Source: Pantoea deleyi
GTDB lineage: Bacteria > Pseudomonadota > Gammaproteobacteria > Enterobacterales > Enterobacteriaceae
NCBI RefSeq assembly: GCF_022647325.1
Contig: NZ_CP071405.1
Coordinates: 3,658,001 to 3,722,000, forward strand
Direction of reading: 5' to 3'
Length of the DNA stretch: 64,000 nucleotides
This document shows positions 17,740-26,465 of the stretch, one piece after another. Within the stretch, counting starts at the first letter, position 1. Every line of letters starts with the position of its first letter. Below the pieces are notes generated by a model. That model searched no databases. It was not told the DNA's origin and was given only the letters and a program-made list of their open reading frames with translations. The translations under genes and the position numbers were made by a program.

Positions 17740-18624
17740 TCAGGTCGGTAATCGGACAGGCATCTGCTGCCGGGCCAGGTTCAGCGCGCCGCTCAGGGCA
17801 TCGCCCTGCGGCGTCACCAGCCGGGCCTGAACGGCCTCATCCAGCCAGGGCTGGATCGGGGTGGCGAGTCCGCCCATCAGTGCCACCGATCCGCTGCTCA
17901 GGGCGGTCAGACGGCGAACCATCAGGCCGATATCGGCAGCGGTCTGCTGCAGCAGATCCCGGGCATGACGATCGCCCGCATCGGCGGCCGCAAAGATCTG
18001 CGGCACCACGCGCGCCCAGTCCGCAGGCGTGGCGGAGCGCGTCCAGAGCAGCATGGTTTCCGGGCTGTCGTCAAACTGCGCCATCAGCTGTCGGGTCAGC
18101 GCGCCGGGCGGAACAATAGACTCATGGGCCAGCAGCGCCAGACGCAGCGCACGACGGCCCAGCTCTGCCCCCGATCCCTGATCCGACAGGGCAAAACCCC
18201 AGCCGCCAAGCAGCGTAAAGCGTTCGCCATCCCAGGCGGCACCCTGGCTGCCGGTGCCGATGATAAAGACGGCGCCGGGCGCGCCCGCGTGGGCGCCTGC
18301 ACAGGCGATCTCCACATCGCTGACCACCTGTAACGCCGCGCAGGCGGGCTGCCAGCTGGCGAGCCGTGCCTGCACCGAAGCGACGTTGGCACCGGCTAAG
18401 CCGGCGACCAGCGCGGTCTGCGCCAGCGCCTCCGGGGTTAATCCCGCCTGTAAGAAAACGCGGTCGATCAGCTGATCGACGCTGGTCAGCGCCGCATCAT
18501 AGGCTGACCAGACGTTGGCAGGGCCGCCCGTGGCTTCGGCCAGCAGACGTCCCTGCAGATCGGTTAACCGCGCGCGACACTGTGTACCGCCGCCATCAAT
18601 GCCAAGAAGATAGTGTGGTTGCAC
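17740..18624 (-). CDS. BadF/BadG-type sugar kinase (N-acetylglucosamine kinase-like)
   Basis: A 294-residue ASKHA-fold ATPase. The phosphate-1 loop is LLGIDGGGTQCRARL, followed by a second phosphate loop FIIGTGSQGAAWD and adenosine-loop glycine-rich segments (VALMGGLA). Most relatives phosphorylate N-acetylglucosamine or related amino sugars. I place the start at GTG 18624 with GGAAGGA five bases upstream; an ATG 33 bases further up has no ribosome site. It is the first gene of an operon with the ROK regulator. The actual sugar is not shown by sequence. Confidence 0.83.
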   Translation of the reverse strand: MQPHYLLGIDGGGTQCRARLTDLQGRLLAEATGGPANVWSAYDAALTSVDQLIDRVFLQAGLTPEALAQTALVAGLAGANVASVQARLASWQPACAALQVVSDVEIACAGAHAGAPGAVFIIGTGSQGAAWDGERFTLLGGWGFALSDQGSGAELGRRALRLALLAHESIVPPGALTRQLMAQFDDSPETMLLWTRSATPADWARVVPQIFAAADAGDRHARDLLQQTAADIGLMVRRLTALSSGSVALMGGLATPIQPWLDEAVQARLVTPQGDALSGALNLARQQMPVRLPT

Positions 18625-18788
18625 GCGATTCCTTCCCTGAGCAGGGGTTATAGCCATAATGAGCGAACGATAGGATAAAAAAACTTAAATCGCAATCACA
18701 AATAAATATGGCAAAAAGATATTGTCAATTTTCCCTTATTTTACATAACTATAACAAAAAACACTCTCGCAAAACGCGCAGCACGTTA

Positions 18789-18817
18789 TTGACATTACTT
18801 TTTCTGTCGTAATAAGT
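18789..18817 (+). promoter_or_regulatory. Putative promoter with overlapping 21-bp dyad before the dehydrogenase gene
   Basis: TTGACA at 18789-18794 and TAATAA at 18810-18815 (15-bp spacer) look like -35/-10 boxes. The dyad ACTTTTT-N7-AATAAGT (18797-18817) covers the spacer and -10, so a bound repressor would block transcription. The dyad resembles the one at 14367-14387. The rest of 18625-18894 is AT-rich and has no gene. Confidence 0.45.
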
Positions 18818-18894
18818 TGATGGTCAGATTATCAACAGCCACGCCGCGTAATGGCGGGCCAGGCATCATCCGATTTCAGAAGCAGGGGTTTAAC

Positions 18895-20052
18895 ATGAAA
18901 GTAGGCATTATCGGTCTCGGCTTTCGTCTGTCCCACGTGATTAAAGAGTTCAGCAAGGCCGACGACGCCTTCTCGGTGGTGGGGTATTACGATCCAGCCC
19001 CCGCCGGACTGCCTAATCTGCACAGTTTTGGTATCGCGCCGGGTCAGGCCTTTGACTCCATTGATGCCCTGCTAAAACAGGGTGGAATGGATGTGGTGCT
19101 GGTGGGTTCACCCAACTTTCTGCATCTGGAGCATGTGGGTCAGGCGCTGGCGGCCGGTTACACGGTCTTTACCGAAAAGCCGGTGGTAATCAATGAAGAG
19201 CAGACCATGGCGATGGCGAAGCTGGTGCGCGAGTATGGCGAAGCACGCATCCTGGTCGGGCTGGTGCTGCGCTATTCACCGCTCTATCACGATCTGCTGG
19301 CGGCGCACGACGCCGGGCAGCTGGGCGAGATCACCTCCATTGAGGCGACAGAGCACATCAAGCCTTATCACGGTGCCTTTTTCCAGCGCGACTGGCGGCG
19401 ACTGGAGAAGTATGCCGGTCCCTATATTCTGGAGAAGTGCTGCCACGATATCGATCTCTATCAGGGCCTGCTGCAGCAGCGTCCGAGCCGCGTCGCCAGC
19501 TTCGGTGGCCGCAAATCCTTTACGCCCGCTCATGCGCCGCAGGGAACGGTGACGCCTGATTCCGCGATCTATCATGAGAAGCCCAGCGGCTGGTCCAGTA
19601 CCGATGCGGTGTTCGACAGCGATGCCGACATCGTGGATTACCAGACTGCCCTGATCGAATATGAAGGCGGCGCGACGCTCGCCTTCCACGCCAATCTGAA
19701 CGTGCCGGATGAGTTCCGCCGTTTTTGCGTGATGGGCACCGACGGCATGGCGGAGGGTGACTTTGTCCGCAACTACTTCCGCGTACACAATGCCCGCAGC
19801 GGCGCAAAAGAGGTGGATACCGCCTACAGCGGCAACGCCTATGATGGCCATTACGGCGCGGATGCGCTGATGGCCACAGAGATTGTTAAACATATTAAAC
19901 AGGGAACACCGCTGAAAGTGTCAGTGGTGGACGCGCTGGAAGCAGGCCTCACCGCCATCAAAATCGATGAGGCACGCAAAACCCGCAGCGTAGTGGACAT
20001 GCGTGAAAGCTGGCTAACATTTGACGCCAACCTGGGAAAAACCGGGGCCTGA
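18895..20052 (+). CDS. Gfo/Idh/MocA family oxidoreductase
   Basis: A 385-residue NAD(P)-dependent sugar or cyclitol dehydrogenase. The Rossmann motif GIIGLGFRLSHV is at the extreme N-terminus, the conserved TEKPVVIN is near residue 98, and the catalytic-region KCCHDIDLYQGL His is near residue 184. The start at 18895 follows AGGGG; longer readings lack a ribosome site. It is divergent from the kinase/ROK operon and likely catalyses an oxidation step on the imported sugar. The exact substrate cannot be named. Confidence 0.88.
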   Translation: MKVGIIGLGFRLSHVIKEFSKADDAFSVVGYYDPAPAGLPNLHSFGIAPGQAFDSIDALLKQGGMDVVLVGSPNFLHLEHVGQALAAGYTVFTEKPVVINEEQTMAMAKLVREYGEARILVGLVLRYSPLYHDLLAAHDAGQLGEITSIEATEHIKPYHGAFFQRDWRRLEKYAGPYILEKCCHDIDLYQGLLQQRPSRVASFGGRKSFTPAHAPQGTVTPDSAIYHEKPSGWSSTDAVFDSDADIVDYQTALIEYEGGATLAFHANLNVPDEFRRFCVMGTDGMAEGDFVRNYFRVHNARSGAKEVDTAYSGNAYDGHYGADALMATEIVKHIKQGTPLKVSVVDALEAGLTAIKIDEARKTRSVVDMRESWLTFDANLGKTGA

Positions 20053-20067
20053 CGGCCTCCCGCCTGC

Positions 20068-20090
20068 GGGTCAGACTCCCCCTCTGACCC
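20068..20090 (+). terminator. Hairpin after the dehydrogenase gene
   Basis: GGGTCAGA and TCTGACCC form an 8-bp stem 16 bp after the stop. A second perfect inverted repeat, AACTGGCCC/GGGCCAGTT at 20126-20145, follows and may serve the convergent MFS gene. Neither has a T-tract. Confidence 0.5.
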
Positions 20091-20210
20091 CGGCATGAAC
20101 TGGCAGTGTGACTGGTCCCCTACTCAACTGGCCCCCGGGCCAGTTACCTCTTGTGCTGTTCGCCCCGTCATCTGCGCCTGCATCGGGTCACTATCCGCCC
20201 GCCTGCCCTG

Positions 20211-21452
20211 CTAAACCGGACCCGCCTCGTTCTCCAGCTTCTGACGCCGCCGCAGGTGCGGGAACAGCCTCATCCAGAGCGCCACCACAATCAGTGTTCC
20301 GATGCCGCCGAGTGCCGCCGCCGGGGCCGCGCCCATCCAGGCCGCCAGCAGGCCTGATTCGAACTCGCCCAGCTGATTCGACGTATTGATAAAGATGGCG
20401 TTGACCGCATTCACCCGCCCGCGCATCGTGTCCGGCGTATCGAGCTGCACCAGTGCGCCCCGGATCACCATACTCACCATATCAAAACCGCCCAGCGCAC
20501 AGAGCGCCAGCAGCGAAAGCCACAACTGCGTGGAGAGCGCGAACACCAGCGTGGCAAGGCCAAACCCCGCCACCGATCCGAACATGATCATCCCGACATG
20601 CTTTTCCAGCTTGTGGCGGCTCAGCCAGAGGCCGACCAGCAGCGCGCCCACCGATGGCGCGCCGCGTAACATCCCCAGCCCCCAGGGGCCGGTGTGCAGA
20701 ATATCTTTGGCAAAAATCGGCAGCAGCGCCGTCGCGCCACCCAGCAACACCGCAAACAGATCGAGCGAAATCACGCCCAGCACATCCTTGCGCGCGCGGA
20801 TAAAGTGAATTCCGGCGAACAGGTTCTTCATATTCATCGGCAGGCGGCTCTGCGCCGGGCGCGTATAACGCAGCAGGCTCACCAGAATCAGCGAGATCAG
20901 ATAAAACAGCCCGGAAACCCCATACACCACCTGGGGGCCGGCGACATAGAGCAGACCGCCGATCGTCGGCCCGACGATAACCGCCGCCTGGCCGCCGACG
21001 GAGTTCATCGCCATCGCCCGCGTCAGAATCGAAGGCGGCACCAGCGACGGCAGCATCGAAGACATCGCAGGCCACTCCAGCGCCTTCGCCACCGCAATCA
21101 TAAACACCAGTCCCCATAACGTGGTCCTGTCAGCGTGATGGAATAAGGTAAGCACCACTAATGCCAGCAGCGCAGCAAATTCCACCAGCTGTCCCAGCAG
21201 GACGATGCGCCGCCGGTCATACTGGTCCGCCAGGTGACCCGCAGGCAGTGCCAGCAACACCGACGGCAGAAACTGCATCAAACCAATCATTCCCAGCGCC
21301 ATCGCGCTGTTGGTCAGCGCATAGATCTGCCAGCTAATCGCCACCGAGAACATCTGGAATCCAAAGGAGGAGCAGGTCCGCGCGGTCCAGAAAGCGACGA
21401 ATGTCCGATGTCGCCACAGCGACTCTTCGGTCGCCGATGCCATAAATTTCAT
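20211..21452 (-). CDS. MFS transporter, EntS-like (MFS_3 family)
   Basis: A 413-residue membrane protein with about 12 helices. The N-terminal FWTARTCSSFGFQMFSVA and the cytoplasmic loop LADQYDRRRIVLLG are typical of the enterobactin-exporter EntS family and related drug or metabolite exporters, and the C-terminal half has DTMRGRVNAVNAIFI. It is a single-gene unit, with no siderophore genes nearby, so an exporter of unknown substrate is the safest call. The start may be 21452 or 21443. Confidence 0.87.
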   Translation of the reverse strand: MKFMASATEESLWRHRTFVAFWTARTCSSFGFQMFSVAISWQIYALTNSAMALGMIGLMQFLPSVLLALPAGHLADQYDRRRIVLLGQLVEFAALLALVVLTLFHHADRTTLWGLVFMIAVAKALEWPAMSSMLPSLVPPSILTRAMAMNSVGGQAAVIVGPTIGGLLYVAGPQVVYGVSGLFYLISLILVSLLRYTRPAQSRLPMNMKNLFAGIHFIRARKDVLGVISLDLFAVLLGGATALLPIFAKDILHTGPWGLGMLRGAPSVGALLVGLWLSRHKLEKHVGMIMFGSVAGFGLATLVFALSTQLWLSLLALCALGGFDMVSMVIRGALVQLDTPDTMRGRVNAVNAIFINTSNQLGEFESGLLAAWMGAAPAAALGGIGTLIVVALWMRLFPHLRRRQKLENEAGPV

Positions 21453-21821
21453 CTCTTATCCCAAATCAGGTGAGGAAGCCGCCTCATAGCGCGGTGTTAT
21501 TGGTGTGATGACTGAGGTCGTACTTTCAGATGCACGGCGGCCTGCTGCGCCGCTAACGGCCTGGCTCCCGACGCAGACCGCCCGGTCCACCGCTGATTAT
21601 TACCAGCCTACTGGTCCCGACTCATGAATATATTCCAGCACATCATCAGATGCCAAAGGAATTATCGTCGCCTGATTAATGGATTAATTTACTTTTTCAC
21701 GCAACAAAGAGGTGATTTGGATTAAGGAGTTGATCTATATTTATTCACGCGTTTAGAAAAATGCGACTTTTTATATGCCTGATTATCAACACTTCCTTTT
21801 TTATTGCATTTCATAGAGATA
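21453..21821. other. AT-rich intergenic region upstream of the EAL-like gene
   Basis: About 370 bp between divergent genes. The half nearest the EAL-like gene (from about 21620) is clearly AT-richer than the surroundings and must hold its promoter. I could not assign confident -35/-10 boxes, and see no gene. Confidence 0.5.
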
Positions 21822-22421
21822 ATGAGAAACAGTTTATATAACCCTTATGTTACTGAACCTATCCACCATGTTAAGCGCAATGTCACCGGCATTTGCTATA
21901 GCGTGCCTTATCTTCAGCAAAACCAGGACAGCCGCAATATACTTAATACAAACAACATTATTTCACTGCACAATCAAATTGCTACTGAAGAATCATTAAT
22001 GATTATTCCGGTCGAAGATCTTCGGCTGCGGGGAATTATCGCGGTGCCGGACGCCTGGTCGCATTTACAGAATGGCCGCGTCCGGATCGGCATCAATTAT
22101 TCCAGCCTGGCCGCGCACAATGCGTCACTGCTTGAATTAACTGATAAATTTGATTTCTGGCTTTATGATTTCGCGCCGCCGGGCGCAGACTGGCGACTGC
22201 TGGAATCCTTTCCTTTTTCAGGGATTGTTTTAACCGAAGCGTTCTTTAAAGACAATTATGAAAAATTTACCTTTCCCTTTTTTATGGCGACATTCCGGGA
22301 TAAAGGGGCAGAGGTCATCGTGCGGAGTCAGACTCCCCCATTAACTGCTGAGCAGTTTGCTGAGATAAATATCAGTGGCTGGCAACAGCAACGTTCGGAC
22401 GGCGATCTTATTAGCAGCTGA
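21822..22421 (+). CDS. Degenerate EAL-domain protein (YdiV-like organisation)
   Basis: A 199-residue soluble protein. The order of segments follows the EAL fold without its catalytic residues: RVRIGINYSSL aligns with the INLS strand, FWLYDFAPPGADWRLLESFPFSGIVL with the DDFGTGYSSL...LP.D region (here DFAPPG), and RDKGAEVIVRSQTPPLTAEQF with the VIAEGVE segment. No EAL motif or second metal-binding Asp is present, so cyclic-di-GMP hydrolysis is unlikely. YdiV shows that such proteins can act by binding partner proteins. I chose ATG 21822 (AGAG upstream) over TTG 21804. The gene is AT-richer than its neighbours. Confidence 0.6.
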   Translation: MRNSLYNPYVTEPIHHVKRNVTGICYSVPYLQQNQDSRNILNTNNIISLHNQIATEESLMIIPVEDLRLRGIIAVPDAWSHLQNGRVRIGINYSSLAAHNASLLELTDKFDFWLYDFAPPGADWRLLESFPFSGIVLTEAFFKDNYEKFTFPFFMATFRDKGAEVIVRSQTPPLTAEQFAEINISGWQQQRSDGDLISS

Positions 22422-22442
22422 TTCACAAATCCTGCCTTCCGG

Positions 22443-22472
22443 CGTTAAGGGCACACGGCGGTGCGCTTAACG
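22443..22472 (+). terminator. Terminator after the EAL-like gene
   Basis: CGTTAAG-G-GCAC and GTGC-G-CTTAACG pair with one mismatch over a six-base loop, followed by TCCTTTAATCC. The remaining AT-rich stretch to 22697 should carry the gcd promoter. Confidence 0.6.
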
Positions 22473-22697
22473 TCCTTTAATCCCTCATAAAATGTCGTAT
22501 TACTCCATTTGTTAAGCGCTTTGAGCTAAAAAAATCAAACCTCGATCTAATTTTGCTATAACATTTAACACAAAGGGATCAGCTGTCTTAACGGAAGAGA
22601 TACTCAAGAACACCCTTAATCATTTGTACTTGATAACTGGAAACAGCCTATCTGGTTGTTTTCGTGTGTTTTATGGCAACAAAACGAGGTCGATATT

Positions 22698-25088
22698 ATG
22701 GGGAAAAACTCCTCATCTTTTGGCGTAGTTCGTTTCCTGACCGTACTGTTCGCAGTGCTGACGGGCGCGTTTATGCTGATTGGCGGTGGCTGGTTAGCCG
22801 CCATTGGTGGTTCCTGGTATTACGTTTTCGGCGGTGTGGTTATGCTTATCACCGCTTACCTGCTTTCCCGTCGTAAAAGCACCGCGCTGGTTCTCTATGC
22901 GCTGCTGCTGATCGGTACCCTGATCTGGGGTGTCTGGGAAGTGGGAACTGACTTCTGGGCACTGGCACCGCGCACCGATGTGCTGGTGATCTTCGGTGTC
23001 TGGCTGATCCTGCCGTTTGTTTATCGCAGCTTCAACGCAGGCAGCAAGGCCGCGCTGGGCACCATGGCCGTAGCGCTGCTTGCCAGCGCCATCGTTCTGG
23101 CCTATGCCGTCTTCAACGATCCGCAGGTCATCAACGGTTCAGTACCGGAAACGGCCGACAACGCCCCGCAGGCGACGCCACTGAGCACCATCCCGGATGC
23201 TGACTGGCCCGCTTACGCGCGCGACCAGCAGGGAACCCGTTTCTCTCCGCTGAAGCAGATTAACCACGAGAACGTGAAAGAGTTGCAGGTTGCCTGGCAG
23301 TTCCAGACCGGCGACATGAAAACCCCTAACGATCCGGGTGAAATCACCGACGAAGTCACGCCGATTAAAATCCGCGACACGCTCTACCTCTGCTCGCCAC
23401 ACCAGATCCTGTTCGCACTGGACGCGGCGACCGGTAAGCAGAAGTGGAAGTTTGATCCGGGCATGAAGGTGAACCCTACCTTCCAGCACGTGACCTGCCG
23501 TGGTGTCTCTTATCACGAAGTGCCGGCTGCCGCTGATGCTGCAAACAGCCAGCCTGCGCTCTGCTCACGCCGCATCTACCTGCCTGTCAACGATGGTCGT
23601 CTGTTTGCGCTGGACGCTGAAACCGGCGAACGCTGCCCGGCATTCGGTATCAATGGCGAGCTGGATCTGCAGCACAAACAGCCTGTGACCACCGCAGGTA
23701 TGTATGAGCCGACCTCACCGCCAGTGATCACCAACACCACAATTGTGATGGCGGGTGCCGTTACCGATAACTACTCAACCCGCGAGCCGTCAGGCGTTAT
23801 CCGTGGCTTTGACGTAAACACCGGTAAACTGCTGTGGGTATTCGATCCCGGCGCGAAAGATCCTAACGCGATTCCGGCGGATGAACACACCTTCACCATG
23901 AACTCTCCGAACTCATGGGCACCGGCGGTGTACGATCCAAAACTGGATACCGTTTACCTGCCAATGGGCGTGACCACGCCAGATATCTGGGGCGGTAACC
24001 GTACACCAGAGCAGGAGCGTTATGCGAGCAGCGTGCTGGCACTGAACGCTACCACCGGTAAGCTGGTCTGGTCTTATCAGACCGTCCATCACGACCTGTG
24101 GGATATGGACCTGCCGTCGCAGCCGACGCTGGCCGATATCACAGACAAAGAGGGCAATACCGTGCCGGTGGTTTATGCCCCTGCGAAAACCGGTAACATC
24201 TTTGTACTGGACCGTCGTACCGGTAAGCCTGTTGTTCCTGCGCCAGAAACGCCAGTGCCACAGGGTGCGGCGAAAGGCGATCACGTTGCCGCCACTCAGC
24301 CCTACTCTGAGCTGACCTTCCGTCCGAAACAGAATCTGACGGATAAGGACATGTGGGGCGCGACGATGTTTGACCAGTTGGTGTGCCGCGTGATCTTTAA
24401 GCGCCTGCGCTATGAAGGTCCGTTCACCCCGCCATCTGAGCAGGGCACCCTGGTCTTCCCGGGTAACCTCGGTATGTTCGAATGGGGCGGCATCGCTGTC
24501 GATCCTAACCGTCAGATCGCGATTGCTAACCCGATGGCGCTGCCGTTTGTCTCTAAACTGGTTCCACGCGGTCCGGGCAACCCGATTGAGCCGCCGAAAG
24601 GCGCGGAAGGCGGTTCAGGCACCGAAACCGGTATTCAGCCGCAGTATGGCGTGCCTTATGGCGTCGAGCTGAATCCGTTCCTGTCTCCGTTTGGTCTGCC
24701 GTGTAAACAGCCTTCGTGGGGTTACATCTCTGCGGTGGATCTGAAGACCAACGACGTGGTGTGGAAACAGCGTATCGGTACCGTTCGCGACAGCGCACCG
24801 GTTCCGCTGCCGTTCAAAATGGGGATGCCAATGCTGGGTGGTCCTATCACCACCGCAGGTAAGGTCTTCTTCATCGGTGCCACCGCGGATAACTACCTGC
24901 GTGCGTTCAGCACCGATACCGGCGAACTGTTATGGCAGGCACGTCTGCCAGCAGGCGGCCAGGCGACACCAATGACCTATGAAGCGAATGGCAAGCAGTA
25001 CGTTGTCATCGCGGCAGGCGGTCACGGTTCGTTCGGGACCAAGCTGGGCGACTATGTGATTGCCTACGCGCTGCCAGACCAGAAGTAA
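22698..25088 (+). CDS. gcd: PQQ-dependent membrane glucose dehydrogenase
   Basis: Oxidises D-glucose to gluconolactone at the outer face of the inner membrane, passing electrons to ubiquinone. The 796 residues equal E. coli Gcd in length. Five N-terminal transmembrane helices (to about residue 140) precede an eight-bladed quinoprotein propeller beginning near DADWPAYARDQQGTRFSPL, with W-motif repeats and ATGKQKWKFDPG, QTVHHDLWDMDLPSQP and the PQQ-pocket WGYISAVDLKT. The ATG at 22698 follows ACGAGG. PQQ synthesis genes are not in this window. The gluconate product could feed the gluconate dehydrogenase encoded at 40.4-44.2 kb. Confidence 0.96.
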   Translation: MGKNSSSFGVVRFLTVLFAVLTGAFMLIGGGWLAAIGGSWYYVFGGVVMLITAYLLSRRKSTALVLYALLLIGTLIWGVWEVGTDFWALAPRTDVLVIFGVWLILPFVYRSFNAGSKAALGTMAVALLASAIVLAYAVFNDPQVINGSVPETADNAPQATPLSTIPDADWPAYARDQQGTRFSPLKQINHENVKELQVAWQFQTGDMKTPNDPGEITDEVTPIKIRDTLYLCSPHQILFALDAATGKQKWKFDPGMKVNPTFQHVTCRGVSYHEVPAAADAANSQPALCSRRIYLPVNDGRLFALDAETGERCPAFGINGELDLQHKQPVTTAGMYEPTSPPVITNTTIVMAGAVTDNYSTREPSGVIRGFDVNTGKLLWVFDPGAKDPNAIPADEHTFTMNSPNSWAPAVYDPKLDTVYLPMGVTTPDIWGGNRTPEQERYASSVLALNATTGKLVWSYQTVHHDLWDMDLPSQPTLADITDKEGNTVPVVYAPAKTGNIFVLDRRTGKPVVPAPETPVPQGAAKGDHVAATQPYSELTFRPKQNLTDKDMWGATMFDQLVCRVIFKRLRYEGPFTPPSEQGTLVFPGNLGMFEWGGIAVDPNRQIAIANPMALPFVSKLVPRGPGNPIEPPKGAEGGSGTETGIQPQYGVPYGVELNPFLSPFGLPCKQPSWGYISAVDLKTNDVVWKQRIGTVRDSAPVPLPFKMGMPMLGGPITTAGKVFFIGATADNYLRAFSTDTGELLWQARLPAGGQATPMTYEANGKQYVVIAAGGHGSFGTKLGDYVIAYALPDQK

Positions 25089-25111
25089 CTCACCAGACGG
25101 TGAATAAATTC

Positions 25112-25136
25112 AGGCGGACTCCGGTCCGCCTTTTTT
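25112..25136 (+). terminator. Terminator of gcd
   Basis: AGGCGGAC and GTCCGCCT form an 8-bp stem with a TCCG tetraloop, followed directly by six T residues. Confidence 0.9.
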
Positions 25137-25143
25137 GATCGCG

Positions 25144-26349
25144 CTAGCGACGCATTGCGCGCCAGTTGAGCCAGCCACAGAACAGCATCACCACGCAGGT
25201 GGCCAGAAACACTGGCCGCATCCCGAATGCCCCGCCCACCAGCCCGCCGAACAGCGGACCGCTGACCTGACCGATATACTGCGCCGATGTCGAATAGCCC
25301 AGCATTCGTCCGACCTGCGAACCCGGCACGTTGTGACGAATGATCGCCGTGATGCAGGGCATCAGGCCGCCCAGCGCCATTCCCATCAGAAAACGCAGCA
25401 GCACCAGTTGCCAGGCCGCGGTAATAAACGCCTGCGGGATCAGCAGCACTCCGCTCACCACCAGTCCGCCGGTCAGTACCCGCCAGTGGCCCACGCGATC
25501 GGCCAGCCTTCCCAGCCGGTGAGCCGCCAGCACCGTACCCAGCGCCGCAGCGGACATCACCAGTCCGGCGGTCAGCGTGATCTGATGATCACCCTGCACA
25601 AATTCACCCACGTAGAGCGTAATGATCGGCTCTATCGACATGCTGGCGAAGATCAGCAACATGCCGGAGAGCCACATCAGCCGGACCAGACGACGATTTA
25701 CCGGCTGCTCATCAGACGAAGCTGGCTGACCGGCGCGCGCAGCCGCAGCAGACCGTGGCTGCTCTTTAAGTAAAAAGGTGGTGGCGAGAAAGGCCAGAAA
25801 GATTACCGCGCCGGTCAGCCAGAACGTCTGACGGATACCGATCAACGGCGGCAACAGGCCGCCCAGCAGCGGCCCGACCACGTTACCGGCCATGATGCCG
25901 GACGCAAGTATCCCCAGCGCCCAGCCGGTGTGTGCTTTTGGCGTCCGGGCCGCCACCAGAATGGTCGATCCCGACGCGTAGCCGCCCAGTAACCCTGCCA
26001 GCAGGCGCAGCGCCACCAGCTGCCACGGTGCCGTCGCCATACCTGTCAGCGACATGGCAATCGCCATCCCGAGGCTCGCCCGGATCAGCATCAGCTTACG
26101 GCCATAACGATCGGCCAGCCTGCCCCACAGCGGCGCGGTCAGGGCCGCGCTGAAAAACGTCGCGCCATAGGCGAGACCAGACCAGCGGGCGATAGCGGCA
26201 GGCTGCTCCACGCCCAGTTGCTGCACATAGAGCGGCAGAAACGGCAGCAGCAGCGTCATCGCCACGATGGTGGTAAACGAGCCGACGACGCAGACCGCGA
26301 GGTTGCGTCTCCAGTGCTGAAACTCTGCCGCTTCAGGTGACTGTTGCAT
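25144..26349 (-). CDS. MFS drug exporter, MdtG-like (DHA1 family)
   Basis: A 401-residue, 12-helix proton antiporter. It lines up well with MdtG from memory: LLPFLPLYVQQLGV, the loop GRLADRYGRKLMLIR, the antiporter segment GWALGILASGIMAGNVVGPLLGGLLP and SGPLFGGLVG. MdtG-type pumps export drugs such as fosfomycin and deoxycholate and are MarA/SoxS-regulated in E. coli; a MarA-like gene lies 1.2 kb away. A LysR gene lies immediately upstream on the same strand and may control it. Confidence 0.85.
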   Translation of the reverse strand: MQQSPEAAEFQHWRRNLAVCVVGSFTTIVAMTLLLPFLPLYVQQLGVEQPAAIARWSGLAYGATFFSAALTAPLWGRLADRYGRKLMLIRASLGMAIAMSLTGMATAPWQLVALRLLAGLLGGYASGSTILVAARTPKAHTGWALGILASGIMAGNVVGPLLGGLLPPLIGIRQTFWLTGAVIFLAFLATTFLLKEQPRSAAAARAGQPASSDEQPVNRRLVRLMWLSGMLLIFASMSIEPIITLYVGEFVQGDHQITLTAGLVMSAAALGTVLAAHRLGRLADRVGHWRVLTGGLVVSGVLLIPQAFITAAWQLVLLRFLMGMALGGLMPCITAIIRHNVPGSQVGRMLGYSTSAQYIGQVSGPLFGGLVGGAFGMRPVFLATCVVMLFCGWLNWRAMRR

Positions 26350-26433
26350 GGTAATGTCCGTTGAATGATCAGGGAGACAGGCTAACCAGGCGCAACGGAT
26401 AACAACAGTCCTGGCGCGATAGTTACTCTGTGG

Positions 26434-26465
26434 CGCTGATTGTTGTCAGCAGGCAACAATCAGCG
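26434..26465. repeat. Perfect 12-bp inverted repeat overlapping the LysR stop codon
   Basis: CGCTGATTGTTG and CAACAATCAGCG pair perfectly across an 8-base spacer. The LysR gene's stop lies in the right arm, and the MdtG-like gene starts 85 bp downstream. There is no T-tract. It could be a terminator for the LysR gene or an operator for the transporter. Confidence 0.6.
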
